Below, piece by piece: positions 45,976 to 57,752 of a stretch of DNA of 64,000 nt. The notes under the pieces are model-generated. The model was not told where the DNA came from, searched no databases, and saw only the letters and a program-made list of their open reading frames with translations. Both the position numbers and the translations under genes were made by a program. The stretch spans positions 22,375,399 through 22,439,398 of the forward strand of contig NC_079206.1 in the NCBI RefSeq assembly GCF_026745355.1, in the 5' to 3' direction. This stretch comes from Beta vulgaris subsp. vulgaris (Eukaryota; Streptophyta; Magnoliopsida; Caryophyllales; Amaranthaceae). How positions within the stretch are numbered: position 1 is the stretch's first letter; the number at the start of each line of letters is the position of its first letter.

Positions 45976-46908
45976 ATTACATAACTTCAAAGAATCAATC
46001 TTTTGAGTTAGAGCAGCTAGTTGCCGAGACAGTAAGGAAATGGCTTCAACATCATGTTTACCTCCTTTTTTCATATAGGAACGAATAGTAGATGCTTGAT
46101 TAGATGCTAGTTTCTCCAGAAGTTCATATCCTTCATCAATGGTCTTATCCATGAAGAATCCACCGGATGCTCCATCAATTACCCGCCTTGTGTTGGCATC
46201 AACTCTAGCGTAGAAAATCTGAAACAAATACCACTGGTCCAAACCATGCTGAGGACAGAGACGCTGCAGATCCTTGAACCTGTCCCAAGCTTCATACAAG
46301 GACTCACCACGATCTTGGGTGAAAGTAACTATGGCATGTCTCATATCTGCAGTCTTTTAGTAAGGGTACCACTTGATAAGAAAAATCTTGGAAAGTTCTT
46401 CCTAGGTGGTGATGGTGGAAGGCAGCTTATTATACCAAAATAGAGCTTGGTCACGCTGAGAGAAGCCAAATAAGATGAGTTTCATCTCATTAGCAGTAAC
46501 ACCAGCTTGTTTTTGAGTAGCACAACATTGTAAAACCCGCTACATGTGCTGATTTGGGTCTTTAGATGGTAACCCAGCAAACTGATTATTCTGAACCATA
46601 TTCAGAACATGAGACTTAATCTCAAAATTCGTAGCAGCAAAAGTGGGCAACCGCACCCTAGTGGGCACATTATCAGGAGATGGTTGTGCATAGTCCCTGA
46701 AGGTTCGATTAACATTCTCACCCATTTTGAGAGTAATAGGTGAGACGGGGAATTCTTGTTGTGGTGAAGATGGTGGAGAAGGTGTCTTTTGGGAGGGTTT
46801 CTCTGCAAACAACTTTGCTTGTTTAGTTTTCATTCTGAGTCTACGAGCGGTCTTTTCAATCTTCGGATCAAATGAAATATGATTTGGGGATTTCAATTTC
46901 CTACTCAT
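45976..46908 (-). pseudogene. Athila-like gag, N-terminal part, copy A
   Basis: Starts MSRKLKSPNHISFDPKIEKT at 46908, then a Pro/Ser-rich stretch and the gag core beginning FEIKSHVLNMVQNNQFAGLP (about 46630-46570). After a stop the core continues FTQDRGESLYEAWDRFKDLQ and GASGGFFMDKTIDEGYELLE (46330-46130), which matches the GASGG...DKT...A/EGYELLE signature of this gag family. Three nonsense changes lie between 46540 and 46345. The SIRE-like element inserted near the end of this segment. Confidence 0.9.
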
Positions 46909-47013
46909 ACACCAAAAACACTAAAACAAACGTGAGATGCTCCAAATAACAGGTGTTCTTAAGAGTAGAGGTTGGTGTAATACTATAATTGAGACAAAAT
47001 AAAAATAAACCGT

Positions 47014-47032
47014 CTCCCCGGCAACAACGCCA
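47014..47032 (-). other. Primer binding site, copy A (TGGCG...TTGCCGGGG type)
   Basis: On the minus strand TGGCGTTGTTGCCGGGGAG, one base different from the site of copy B at 50262. The type is usual for Athila-like elements. It lies five bases from the LTR edge. Confidence 0.85.
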
Positions 47033-47037
47033 AAATT

Positions 47038-48500
47038 TGAAAGGTTAAAGTCATATCACCTAATCAAAATTAACCTAAGGTCCACTAACTAGTAGTTAGG
47101 GAAGTCAGGATCAAACCCACAAGGAGAAAGTTATATTATTATATCTGAACTCTAATATTACTAAACTAAGCAAATAACATAACTAAACACAAAGGAATAA
47201 ATAGATTAATAAAGTACTAGAATCATGGATAAATGTGCATACAATTCGGGAAATGAGGAACAAATAACAACCACCTAATAAGTTAAATTATCTAGGACAC
47301 ATGTAATTTCTCTCGAACGTTACCTCCCTCAAAGATCACCTAGCCGCTCTCGCATGGTCAAGGGTCACCTTGCCTAGTGATTGAAAGCCTATATGGTAAC
47401 TCTCCTCTCGAAGTAGATTCAGTATTGCGATATTAGAAATATAAATCAGGCCTAACATATCAATTTAGCATGAACGATTCAACCACATGAAACAATAGAA
47501 ATACAAGGCAATTAGACTAATCTATCAATCCCTCATTGCACACACAGATCCCCACAATCCTAGAAATAAAACTACTAACTCAATCATAATTACGAAAACA
47601 ATAACAAAATCAATATAAAAACTCATAATTTGAAACATTGCAAATAACTAAGAAAGTAATCTAATCAACAATAGAGGAAGTAATAAAGAAACATTACAAA
47701 ATTGAAGAATTGTATTGAGCTTGTGAATATGACAAAGGTTTGACCTTGAATTGAAAGCAAAAAGCAATAAATAGGGTTCTTAAATCACTCTCTAGAGAAA
47801 ACTATGAAAACTAATATTAAAACCAAGATCCATAATAGAAATTTTAATTTTGCTATTTATACAAGTCCTAAAACCAATAGGAAAAAGTCTTAAACACTAA
47901 TAGGAAAAAGTCTTAAAAACCAGCCCAGAATTCATTAAAAAGTGTGTGGCGGGTCGTCGCCCGATCGGGCCAACTTCGCCCGACCCAATCGAGCTCCAAA
48001 TCACGAGTATTAGCATTAAAACACAGGCGTCCGAGGAAATCGGGCCGTCTGTTAACTCTGCAGTTGCGCATCAGAAATTTCCATGGTCCCCGATGAAGTC
48101 GGGTCAAGTCGCCCGATCGGGCGTCAACAACGAATTACGACAGGGTTTGAACGCCCGATCAGGCCCGCAACAAAAGTTATTTGCTTCTCTTGGGGGTCCG
48201 ATCGGGCTGTACCGCCCGATTGGATCAGACCGAGCATCCTTTCCTCGTTTCTTAGCTTCAAGTGCCAAATCTTCAAGGGTCTCAAGAAGTGTCCTCGGGA
48301 CCTCGGGACTCAGCATTAAACCTCTCCAATCGAGTGTAGCGGTCATATAACAAATAGAAAGTAGGGAATAGTTCCCTAAAACCTGCAATTCGATACAAAA
48401 CAACAAACCACAACTAGATGGAGAAAGTTAGTACAAAATGGCTCCTAAGAGTACCATAAGCATCCCTTTTAGCATATAAGCAGGGGGAAAAACTCTATAT
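47038..48500 (-). repeat. 5' LTR of Athila-like copy A; outer end uncertain
   Basis: The inner edge TGAAAGGTTAAAGTC at 47038 follows the primer site. The outer end could not be set; about 48500 is a guess. Within it, 47955-48230 contains several copies of the palindrome cccgatcggg in an otherwise AT-rich LTR. Open frames across this GC-richer stretch have no recognised product. Confidence 0.6.
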
Positions 48501-48509
48501 AAAATCATA

Positions 48510-48738
48510 ATATTAGGCCATATTTATGAATGTAATGTTATGAGTTGATTCTAACAATATTATTCGATGAATATGAATACGCAATTGTTTTGCTGGCTTA
48601 GTTTATGAACTGAAAATAGAAAGTGGGCAGGGTATGGGTGGAGGATGGTTACTCTTTTGACCTGATATGGTCGGCTACGCTCCATAACGAACCTTGGGGG
48701 TAGTATTGCTGGGCTCCAAAACGAACCTTGGAGGCAGC
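48510..48738 (+). repeat. Left part of a chromovirus-like LTR interrupted by Athila-like copy B
   Basis: This sequence and 59269-59685 are the two sides of the copy B insertion (target duplication gtttg). The right side ends as a gypsy LTR (GGGCTGTTACA), so the left side should be the same LTR. It contains a short direct repeat, ccataacgaaccttggggg and ccaaaacgaaccttggagg. The start of the LTR is not seen. Confidence 0.5.
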
Positions 48739-48743
48739 GTTTG

Positions 48744-50256
48744 TGATAGACTTGTAAATATTTATATTTTAGTATCTTAAATTATTCATATTGTATGGAT
48801 TATTGTATTTAAAAGAGTCTTTTAAGTGATTTTCATTCCGAGACACGAGTGACTACTGTTTTATGATATTGTTTATAGGAAGGTGATTTTAGCAGCAAAG
48901 TGGCATTGGACTCAATTCAAGAGCAACCCATTAACACCTCTTCTAATTGGGCTTTGAGGAATTGTTAAGCAACATTAACAAAGACAAAAGAAAAGGGGAG
49001 AGGGAGCAGCGTAGGGCTCTCGGTTTCTTGTTGGGCTTCGATTTTCTCAGCGTGGGGCCCTTGGATTTTGCTGGGCTTGGATTTCTTTGAGCTTCTTCAG
49101 CAGCGACAGTAGGTGAGGGTAGTGTGGTTTTTCGGCTGGAAGGAAGGAAACAAAAGGAAAAGGCAGTGAGAACAGGGCGGCGGCAAGGAAACTTTGGTTC
49201 AATTGCAATTTCTCGTGAACTTCACTGTAAGATGATGGTAGAATAGCTTTAGATTAGAGTAGGTATAAATAACTTTACCTTTCTTTGTTGTAAAAAAATC
49301 ATATACTTTGCTTTATCTTTCATAGACATCTGATTTCTCCATATTACCTTAGCTTGATTATTTTTGCAGAATTTACTTAGGTCAAACTCTCTTTTTTTGA
49401 AGTATGAATCACTCTATTAGAGATACTGTTAATATCTAAATTTTAACTATGTTAGGCTAATTGTTCTTAGGGTTGGGAGATATATTGGGCATTGGATTCT
49501 TGATTGATGAGAATGATAAAGTTTTGATTTTTATTAATTATGTGATTACGTTTGTGCTTTGATTGGGTTAGTACTCTGTTTTATTACGTTGAGTTAGTCG
49601 AATTATATTTTAGATCGGCCATCTTTACTGTAATTGACTATTTCAATTGCTAGGATTTCGACTTGTGATACGTAATTATCCCTGTTGGTTTCATAAGTAG
49701 CAATTAGGTGTTTGACTAGTGACTAAAACCTGTCAATTACCTATGGTTATCGACCCTTTACGTCGTACAATCCGAGCTTGTGAGATTGTGGCTTAAGTCA
49801 ACTACTTCCTAATTATTAATGCTGCTAATTAATCGAGTCTAGAGAGCTTATTCTAGATTGTTAGTTAGTTAGATAATATCCTAGAGCGTGTTTGGTTTAT
49901 TTGTCACTAAGGGAAGTTTGTTAGTTGACGTTAAGGTATTTACGTAATCTATAACTTATGTTTCATTACTTGTTATTTCAATGATCAATCAAACATCCAA
50001 TGCCAGTATATGTCTCTCGATCCCTATTTTTTTCTCTCGATTTCTATTACTTTATATTATTTGCTCAGTATTTTAAACTTCTATTTGGTGAGATAGTTAG
50101 TTGATATTTTCTCGAAAACAGGGGTTCTAACTTAACACGAGAAATAGTACAATAAAACCAGTTCTCTGTGGGATCGACCCTGACTTACCCTACTACATTA
50201 TTGTTAGGAGGTTAGAGTTGGGTTTAAATTTCGGTAAGCACGCGACAGTCGTACCA
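48744..50256 (+). repeat. 5' LTR of Athila-like copy B
   Basis: Starts TGATAGACTTGTAAATATTT and ends GACAGTCGTACCA. Nearly identical to 57753-59263. No TATA box could be assigned with confidence. Confidence 0.95.
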
Positions 50257-50261
50257 AATTT

Positions 50262-50280
50262 TGGCGTCGTTGCCGGGGAG
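50262..50280 (+). other. Primer binding site, copy B
   Basis: TGGCGTCGTTGCCGGGGAG, five bases after the LTR end. It is the TGGCGCCGTTGCCGGGG-type site of Athila-like elements. Confidence 0.9.
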
Positions 50281-50352
50281 CTTGGCATTATATTATATTA
50301 TTTCTTGTGTTTTTACTAACTTATATTACTAACTCGTCATTTAGTTCGTTGT

Positions 50353-51958
50353 TTGTGCATGTGTGACAGGAAACCTAAGCACCAAAGGTTGCGTGATTTT
50401 GCAACAAGGAACCAGGGACATATAATTCAGCCTTACACAGCTTTCATAGTGGCATCTCGAACTCGCGCTCAACTATTTGAGCAGGCTCGTCAAACTCCTC
50501 TACCTTTCAGTGATATTTTTGCTTGCGAAGAGGAAAATGAGTACAGTTTTGAGATGGCCAATCCTAACCAAACGTTGAAGCAACTAGCAGCTCCGTCATT
50601 CAATCCGAACTTGTTGTGCATAACAGACGGTGAGACAGAATGTGAGATCAAGCCGGGTTTAATTCAGGCACTGCCACTTTCTCTGGTTTTCGTGACATGA
50701 ACTCATTAGGTTCAACCTACATGACTGATTCAAACAAGTTCTTGAAGGAATTTCATTTTGCATGTTCTGGGATGAAACCTGCTGGTGTCAATCTTGACCA
50801 ACTCAAGTTGAAAGCATTTCCTTTTGCTTTAACTGATGCTGCCAAAGAATGGTTATTTGACTTGGCTGCTGGTTCCATTACAACCTGGGAACAAATGCAA
50901 ATAGCATTCTTGGAGAGGTACTTTCCGGCATCTCTAGCTGTCAACATTAGGAAAGAGATATGTGGGATCACACAAGATGGAGCAGAGACATTGCACGAGT
51001 ATTGGGAGCGTTTCAAAAAGTTATGCAATAGTTGTCCAAACCATCAAATAAGCGAGCAGTTGCTAGTACATTATTTTATGAAGGATTGACACATGGGGAT
51101 AGAAACATGGTAGATGCAGCGAGTGGTGGGGTATTAGTCGATAAAACACCGGTCGATGCCAAGAAGTTGATTGCAAACATGGGTGCCAATTCCCAATACC
51201 GTGGAGGTAGAAGTCATGCTTCCGCTTCATCACATCAGGTTAAGGAGATAGGAATTTCTAAGTTAGAGCAGCAAGTAGCTAATCTGACATCGTTAGTAGA
51301 GCAAGCAGTAATTGGGAAAGGGCACGCAAAGGTTTGTGGTATTTGCATGGCTACTGGGCATCTTACGGATATGTGCCTCGCTTTGCAAGACGAACAAGCA
51401 CATGCAATTGGTGGTGTCCAAGGACAACAAAGACGTTATGATCCCTTCTCTCAAACTTATAACCCGGGTTGGAAAGATCATCCGAACTTGAGGTATGGAA
51501 ATAACAACCAGCAGCCACAGAATTCTAATTTCAGACATCCAAACTTCCAGCAGCAACAAGGATTTGTACCTCCTGGTTTCAATAAGTTTCAGCAGCAATA
51601 TCAACCTCCTAGATCTCAAAACCAACCAATCCCGCTCCAACAACAACCACAATCTGGTGGAATGTCATTAGAGGATATGGTTAAGGCGATGGCTTCTAGC
51701 ACTTTACAATTTCAACAAGAAACCAGGAGTGGGTTAAAGAACCTAGAAAATCAAGTCTCTCAGTTAGCGGACACCGGAGGAAGGTTACAAGCCCAGAGCT
51801 CTAACAATCTCCCTAGTCAACCTGAGAGAAATCCCAAGGAAAATGCTAGTGCTATTTCTCTTAGAAGTGGCAAGGAATTAGAAATCCCAATAAAAACTAA
51901 GGATAAGTCCACTGTCAACCAAGAGGAAGAGGCAACCAATGAAACTGACAGAGCATAG
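50353..51958 (+). pseudogene. Athila-like Gag, copy B, two frameshifts
   Basis: The reading begins at the ATG at 50359 or slightly upstream (MCDRKPKHQRLRDFATRNQG). The core KLKAFPFALTDAAKEWLFDL and LERYFPASLAVNIRKEI (50800-50960) is the standard retrotransposon gag block, followed by GASGG-like DAASGGVLVDKTPVDAKKL (51112-51170). The zinc knuckle CGICMATGHLTDMC is at 51334-51377, then a Gln/Asn/Pro-rich tail. Frame changes lie near 50690 and 51080. A TAG at 51956-51958 ends this stretch, but the same frame stays open beyond it into protease. Gag builds the particle and packages RNA. Confidence 0.9.
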
Positions 51959-52957
51959 CACCAACCGAAGGTACTCAATGATATTCCTTTAACTACTAAT
52001 CCTGTTTCTTCTCCTGTGCCTTATCCTAGCAGGCTGTTATCTAAGAATAAGAAGCGAGAGCAAGATAAAGAAGTTCTAGATGTATTTCGAAAGGTAGAAG
52101 TAAACATACCTCTTCTCGAAGCGATAAGACAAGTACCACGCTACGCCAAATTTTTAAAGGATTTGTGCACTAACAAACGGAGACTAAATGGAGATGAGAA
52201 GATCAATGTCAATGAGAATGTGTCTGCTGTGTTGCAGAGAAAAATTCCTCCTAAGTGCAAGGATCCTGGTATTTTTACAATCCCATGCAAAATTGGTAAC
52301 ACGAGGTATGAACGTTGTATGTTAGATTTAGGAGCTTCGATTAACGTAATGCCTTTCTCCATATTTCAAGCACTTAATTTAGGTCCCTTAAAGGACACTC
52401 GTGTTATTATACAACTTGCTGATCGATCTAATACATACCCGAAGGGGGTGATTGAGGATGTGTTGGTACAGGTGAATGAACTCGTATTTCCTGCTGATTT
52501 TTACGTGTTAGATATGCATGATAATGATAATTCTCTAGATGCATCCCCTATATTATTAGGCAGACCTTTTCTGAAAACTTCTAGCACTAAGATTGATGTT
52601 CACAGTGGGGTGCTAACTATGGAATTTGATGGGGAGGTTATACGTTTTAATATATTTGATGCTATGCGGTATCCTTCTGATTGTGAGTCTGTTTCATGGT
52701 TAGATGTTATTGATTTGCTAAGTGAGGACGTATACTACCTCTGTAGTAAAAATGCATTAGATGTTGTCTTAACGTTACCAATAGAAAAAGAACAATATAC
52801 TAATATGCAGGGAGTTTTTGAGCTGCAAGGTGAAATAAAAGAAGCTATTTCGCTCTTAGAAACAACTCCAAAAAAGTCGGGAAGGTATGCAAATCAATTC
52901 ATGGAATTACCTATTTCCACTAATAAGGTTATTGCCTTCTGTTGTGCAGGCCCCTAA
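51959..52957 (+). pseudogene. Athila-like aspartic protease region, copy B
   Basis: In the same frame as the end of gag. Contains PYPSRLLSKNKKREQDKEVL, then IPCKIGNTRYERCMLDLGAS with the active-site-like DLGAS (52282-52341), then FPADFYVLDMHDNDNSLDA and PILLGRPFLKTSSTKIDVHS (52490-52605). The order and motifs equal those of copy A. A frame change near 52940 leads into RT. Confidence 0.9.
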
Positions 52958-55070
52958 CGTTGAGCTAAAACCACTGCCTGAACACTTGAAGTACGCCTTT
53001 TTAGGAGAAAACAAGACTCTGCCAGTTATAATAGCAAGCAACCTCACTGCGCTACAAGAAAAAAAGCTTGTTAAGGTTCTTGAAGAGCACAAAACAGCCT
53101 TAGGGTGGACTGTAGCATATATAAAAGGGATTAGCCCTTCCTTGTGTACGCATAGAATATTATTAGAGGAGGGAGCAAAACCAGTGAGGCAAGTGCAAAG
53201 GAGACTGAATCCACCTATGATGGAGGTGGTTAAGAAAGAAGTACTGAAGCTTCTCGATGTAGGCGTTATTTACCCCATTTCAGATAGTCCATGGGTTAGT
53301 CCATTACAGGTGGTTCCCAAGAAGTCAGGGATCACAGTCGTAGAGAACGACAAGGGAGAGCTAGTACCTACTCGAGTACAAAATGGATGGAGGGTTTGTG
53401 TAGATTACAGGAAATTAAATTCCATGACCCGAAAAGATCATTTTCCCTTACCGTTTATTGATCAAATGGTTGAACGTTTAGCTGGTCGTGCTTTTTATTG
53501 CTTTCTTGATGGCTACTCAGGTTATGTGCAGGTTGCTATAGCTCCGGAAGATCAGGAGAAAATAACTTTCACGTGTCCATACGGCACCTTTGCATATCGT
53601 TGTATGTCGTTCGGATTATGTAATGCTCCAGCAACGTTCCAAAGATGTATGGTAAGCATTTTTTCAGAGTATCTCGAGAAATTTATTAAAGTCTTCATGG
53701 ATGATTTTACCGTGCATGGTGACTGTTTTGATAGCTGTTTAGATCATCTAACCTTAGTCTTAAAAAGATGCCTTGAAACTAACCTTGTCCTAAATTCTGA
53801 AAAATGTCACTTTATGGTTCAACAAGGTATAGTTTTAGGCCACATTGTTTCTAATAAAGGAATTACAGTTGATAAAGCTAAAATTGATCTTATTGCATCT
53901 TTGCCTTACCCCACCTCGGTGCGGGAAGTACGCTCTTTTCTTGGCCATGCAGGGTTCTATCGCCGATTTATTGAAGGATTCTCCAAGATCGCACAACCAC
54001 TATGTAGGCTTCTCCAAAAAGAGGTTGAGTTTGTTTTTAACGAGGAGTGTAAGGAGGCGTTTGATAAGTTGAAAGGCAAACTTGTTTCAGCACCCATTTT
54101 GCTGCCACCAAACTGGGAACTACCATTCGAACTGATGTGTGACGCTTCCAACTATGCCGTGGGAGCTGTGTTAGGACAGCGAGTTGGGAAGGCGCCCCAT
54201 GCCATCTCCTATGCCTCAAGAACCTTCAACGAGGCTCAAGCTAATTATACAACCACTGAAAAAGAACTTTTGGTTGTAGTTTTTGCTTTAGAAAAATTCA
54301 GATCTTATTTACTTGGTACTAAAATTATTGTGTATACTGACCATGCAGCGTTGAAGTTTCTTTTGTCAAAGAAAGAAGCGAAGCCTATACTAATACGTTG
54401 GATTCTATTGCTTCAAGAATTCGATGTGGAAATTAGAGACAAAAAAGGTTCTGACAATAGTGTGGCTGATCATTTAAGCAGGATAGTCAGGGATGATGGA
54501 GATAAAAACCTAATTAATGAAGAGTTTCCAGACGAGCGATTACATGCTTTGAGCTCGGGCACGCCATGGTATGCAGATCTGGTGAATTTCCTCGTGTCTG
54601 GGAAGTTCCCAGCCAGTTTTACCAAGGCGCAGAAGGATCGTATGCGAAGTACAGCAAAATACTACATGTGGGATGACCCGTATTTATGGAAGTATTGTGC
54701 TGATCAAGTGATAAGAAGGTGTGTACCCGATTCTGAGTTTCTATCTATTCTAACATTCTGTCATTCTTATGCATGTGGAGGGCATTTCGGGCCTAAAAGA
54801 ACGGCACGCAAGGTGTTGGAAAGCGGATTCTTCTGGCCATCCATATTCAAGGACGCATATGAGATATGTAAGGTTTGTGATAATTGTCAACGAATAGGTA
54901 CACTAGGTCCTAGGAATGAAATGCCCCAAACTCCCATATTGATTTGTGAAATTTTTGATGTTTGGGGTATGGATTTCATGGGACTAGTTCCCTCTTCTTT
55001 TGGCTTTCACTATATTCTCTTAGCTATTGATTATGTATCGAAGTGGGTTGAAGCAATACCCACCCACTGA
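52958..55070 (+). pseudogene. Athila-like RT, RNase H and integrase N-terminal half, copy B
   Basis: Over 700 codons are open (52887-55070). [55 protein letters not shown] and KVFMDDFTV with the catalytic Asp pair (53390-53720). RNase [50 protein letters not shown] and [10 protein letters not shown] (54130-54485). Integrase zinc finger: [20 protein letters not shown] and CDNCQR (54760-54890). The first catalytic Asp of the core is in [10 protein letters not shown] (54955-54985). The frame is lost at about 55065 by a small deletion. All RT and RNase H catalytic motifs are preserved. Confidence 0.95.
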
Positions 55071-55865
55071 TGATTCTAAAGTGGTTGCAGAATTTTTGAA
55101 GTCCAATATATTTGCTAGATACGGATTTCCAAGAGCAATTATCAATGACAAGGGGACACACTTTTGCAATAGAACCATTGAAGCTCTCCTAAAGAACTAC
55201 AATGTGTTCCATCGAGTTAGCACGTCATATCACCCGCAGACTAACGGTCAGGCAGAGGTATCTAATCGAAAAATCAAGTTGATTCTCGAGAAGACGGTCA
55301 ATCCAAATAGGAAAGATTAGAGTCTCCGCCTTAACAACGCTCTGTGGGCTTACAGAACTGCTTATAAGACGCCTATCGGGATGTCTCCATATAGGCTAGT
55401 TTTCGGTAAACCCTGCCACCTCCCTGTAGAACTCGAACACAAGGCGTATTGGGCGGTGAAGCAGTGTAATATGGAGATGGATGCAGCAAGGGAGCATCGG
55501 AAACTTCAGTTGCAAGAGTTAGAAGAGATTTGGAACGATGCCTTTGAGAATGCACGCATATATAAGGAGAAAACTAAGGCATTCCATGACGAGCGCATCA
55601 CTCGAAAGACATTTACAGTTGGGCAGAAAGTTCTCCTATACCATTCTCGGCTCAAGCTTTTTCCTGGTAAACTACGGTCTCGCTGGGTGGGACCATTTGT
55701 GGTGATAAAGGTATGCAATCATGGTGCAGTGGAGATTAAGATCAGAGTAAGGAAATTGACAAAGAATTTAAGGTGAATGATCATCGACTCAAGCCATATT
55801 ATGAGGGGTTTCAGGTTGAGAACATTCAAGTGATGGAGCTCGAAGCTCCAAATTACGAGAACTGA
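55071..55865 (+). pseudogene. Athila-like integrase C-terminal half, copy B
   Basis: Continues after the frame change with [20 protein letters not shown], the second catalytic Asp in [10 protein letters not shown] and the Glu in [12 protein letters not shown] (55140-55275). An in-frame TAG at 55318-55320 stands where related proteins have Trp, consistent with a G-to-A change. The tail runs [20 protein letters not shown] and [21 protein letters not shown] slip near 55755 precedes the end [13 protein letters not shown], with a stop at 55863-55865. Confidence 0.9.
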
Positions 55866-57740
55866 CGTATTAAAGAAACGTCAAGCTAATTACGTGAAAT
55901 TAAGCGCTCTTGGGAGGCAACCCAAGTTTAAAACATTTTTTTTTCTTTTCTCTTTTCTTCCTATTTTCCTTTTTATTTTCTTTCTTCCTTGTTCTTCGTT
56001 CTGCGTTAGTTCCTTAGTAGTCTGCATTTATTTCCATTGTTTTCGGTGGCTTTTCGTTTTGGTCACTGATATACTTTCGCACAATTGATAAGTTTTGTGT
56101 GGGTGGTGCAGGTGTATTTGTGTTGGCAGCTCTCGTGGAGCACAAGAACAAACCTCTCTGCATGCTTTGTTGTGTTTGATATTCACTGAACGTGATTCAA
56201 GTGTGGGGGTGTACCGAGGGAACTTTTAGCACAGCAGTGCTTCATCTTATTTCTGATTCATACGTGAGCAGGTTCTAGCCGTGGCAAGATGTCACAACTG
56301 AGAACTCCCGCCCTCATCCACTGCATGTCACCAGGTTGTGTTGCTCCTAGCTCTCACCTTCTCTCTTATTTCTTCCTTTGTTTTCTTTTTCTTTTTTTTT
56401 ATTCTTTCTCTTTTCCATTGTGGACAATGTACAGTTCAAGTGTGGGGGAAGAAGTATTGATTTATGGTTCTTAATGGGAGAGAATGCTGGATGTTTCATT
56501 TTGGTGTGTGTTATAGTGGATTGGCTCGTTATTTGCTTGTGCTGGTAATTGGTTGAGTTAAAGCAGAGCTTTACTCTTATGGCGTAGTTTGCCTCTGCCA
56601 TATTTTACGGGAGATGCTGCCGATTTTTTTTAGAAGTTACATTCTTTTGGTATCCAACACTTTTAGCATGCTTCCCACTCCGTGATACTGACTTTGGTAT
56701 TTGGACTTGTATATAGTCTGCTTTTCCATGAACTCATGAGAGTCCGGTTTTTGTGAATATTCAACGGTTTGCTAAAGCTAAATTTGTGGCGAAATGACAA
56801 GAGAGAGATGATTTAGGCATTTAGGTTATACCACCACATTGAGCCAAACAAATCCTACCAATGGCGTAATCCCACTAGTGAGCCAACTTTGAGCTTTGTT
56901 TGCCTATTTTCTTGCTGAACTCACAAAAGAGCTGTTATCCGGAAAAACCAAGTGTTTTACCTTTCTCTAAGATTAGTAAAGCATATGAAATTTTGAAGTG
57001 GAATATTGTCATAATTGAGTAGTGATGTGAATATTGAAAAGTTTCATATTTTAAAGGCTCTGTGTACCTATGTTTGGGCTCGAAAAAAAAATAAATAAAT
57101 AAAAAGTTGAAAAGTTGTGAAAACAGTTTACGAAACAAAATTCTGAGATAAAAGAAAATTGAGCCCAAATATGTACATGTGATGATTCTATCTTTTGATC
57201 CGGTAGCTCGAGTGAGTAAACTCGTAGGGGTATCTTAAAACCTAGTGCCTTGGGCCAACTGGAACTGGAGTCACTAGTCGAAAGCTTGTTACAAGAGCTA
57301 TTGGTAAAAGACAGAACATTAAGAGTCATGAAACTAAGTGAAAAAAAAGGGGACTCTTTAAGAAAAAAAAAATGGAGGAAGTGTGCAATCTTATATTATG
57401 TTCGTGGTGCGGCTATGCTTTACTAATCATTGGATTTTTACCACCACTTTCCTAAATATCTTCCACACCTTTTCATCACCATAGGCCATTGCATCCTTGA
57501 CACAAATCCTAATGATCTTTTGAGTTGTTTTACTATCGTTTTAGTGGAAGTAACTTGCGATGGATTCGCTGAGTTTGTAAGTGGCCTTTAGAGTTCGTGA
57601 TGCGCGTATATGGTAGTTTGATGTTGTGGTTCAGTGTTGTGTTGTGTATGTCGCATGATTTGAAAATTCGACATCTCTCGTTTCAAAAGTTGAACTTCTA
57701 TGTTTTTGTGTGTCTGCTTGGGGACAAGCAAAAGTGTAAG
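55866..57740 (+). other. 3' non-coding region of Athila-like copy B
   Basis: About 1.9 kb between integrase and the polypurine tract. Athila elements often carry an env-like ORF here; I see no open frame above about 90 codons in sense and none with membrane segments I would trust. Short pyrimidine tracts (55930-56000, 56360-56420) are present. Two copies of caagtgtgggg (56201, 56427) occur. Confidence 0.6.
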
Positions 57741-57752
57741 TATGGGGGAGTT
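57741..57752 (+). other. Polypurine tract, copy B
   Basis: tatgggggagtt directly before the 3' LTR start TGATAGAC. Confidence 0.85.

Larger units (their letters stand above)
24057..48500 (-). mobile_element. Athila-like Ty3/gypsy element, copy A, split by CACTA-1 and a SIRE-like element
   Basis: Pieces on the minus strand, 5' to 3': LTR 47038-about 48500; primer site 47014-47032; gag 46908-45976; gag remainder 39185-38483; protease region 27527-26767; RT 26250-25586; RNase H and integrase 25580-24057. The two gaps are exactly the CACTA-1 element and the gag-only SIRE-like element. RT before integrase is the gypsy order. The family is Athila-like because of DxGAS protease, the [16 protein letters not shown] motif and the long LTR. 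The 3' end, including the 3' LTR, is missing beyond 24057, where copia sequence starts. Confidence 0.85.

Noticed and set aside
47946..48406. Protein-coding frames on both strands
   Set aside because: They arise from a GC-richer palindrome-containing LTR segment; no domain, and three frames overlap.
48744..50256. A single-copy host gene leader with introns
   Set aside because: The same 1.5 kb recurs at 57753-59263 with matching target duplications, so it is an LTR.
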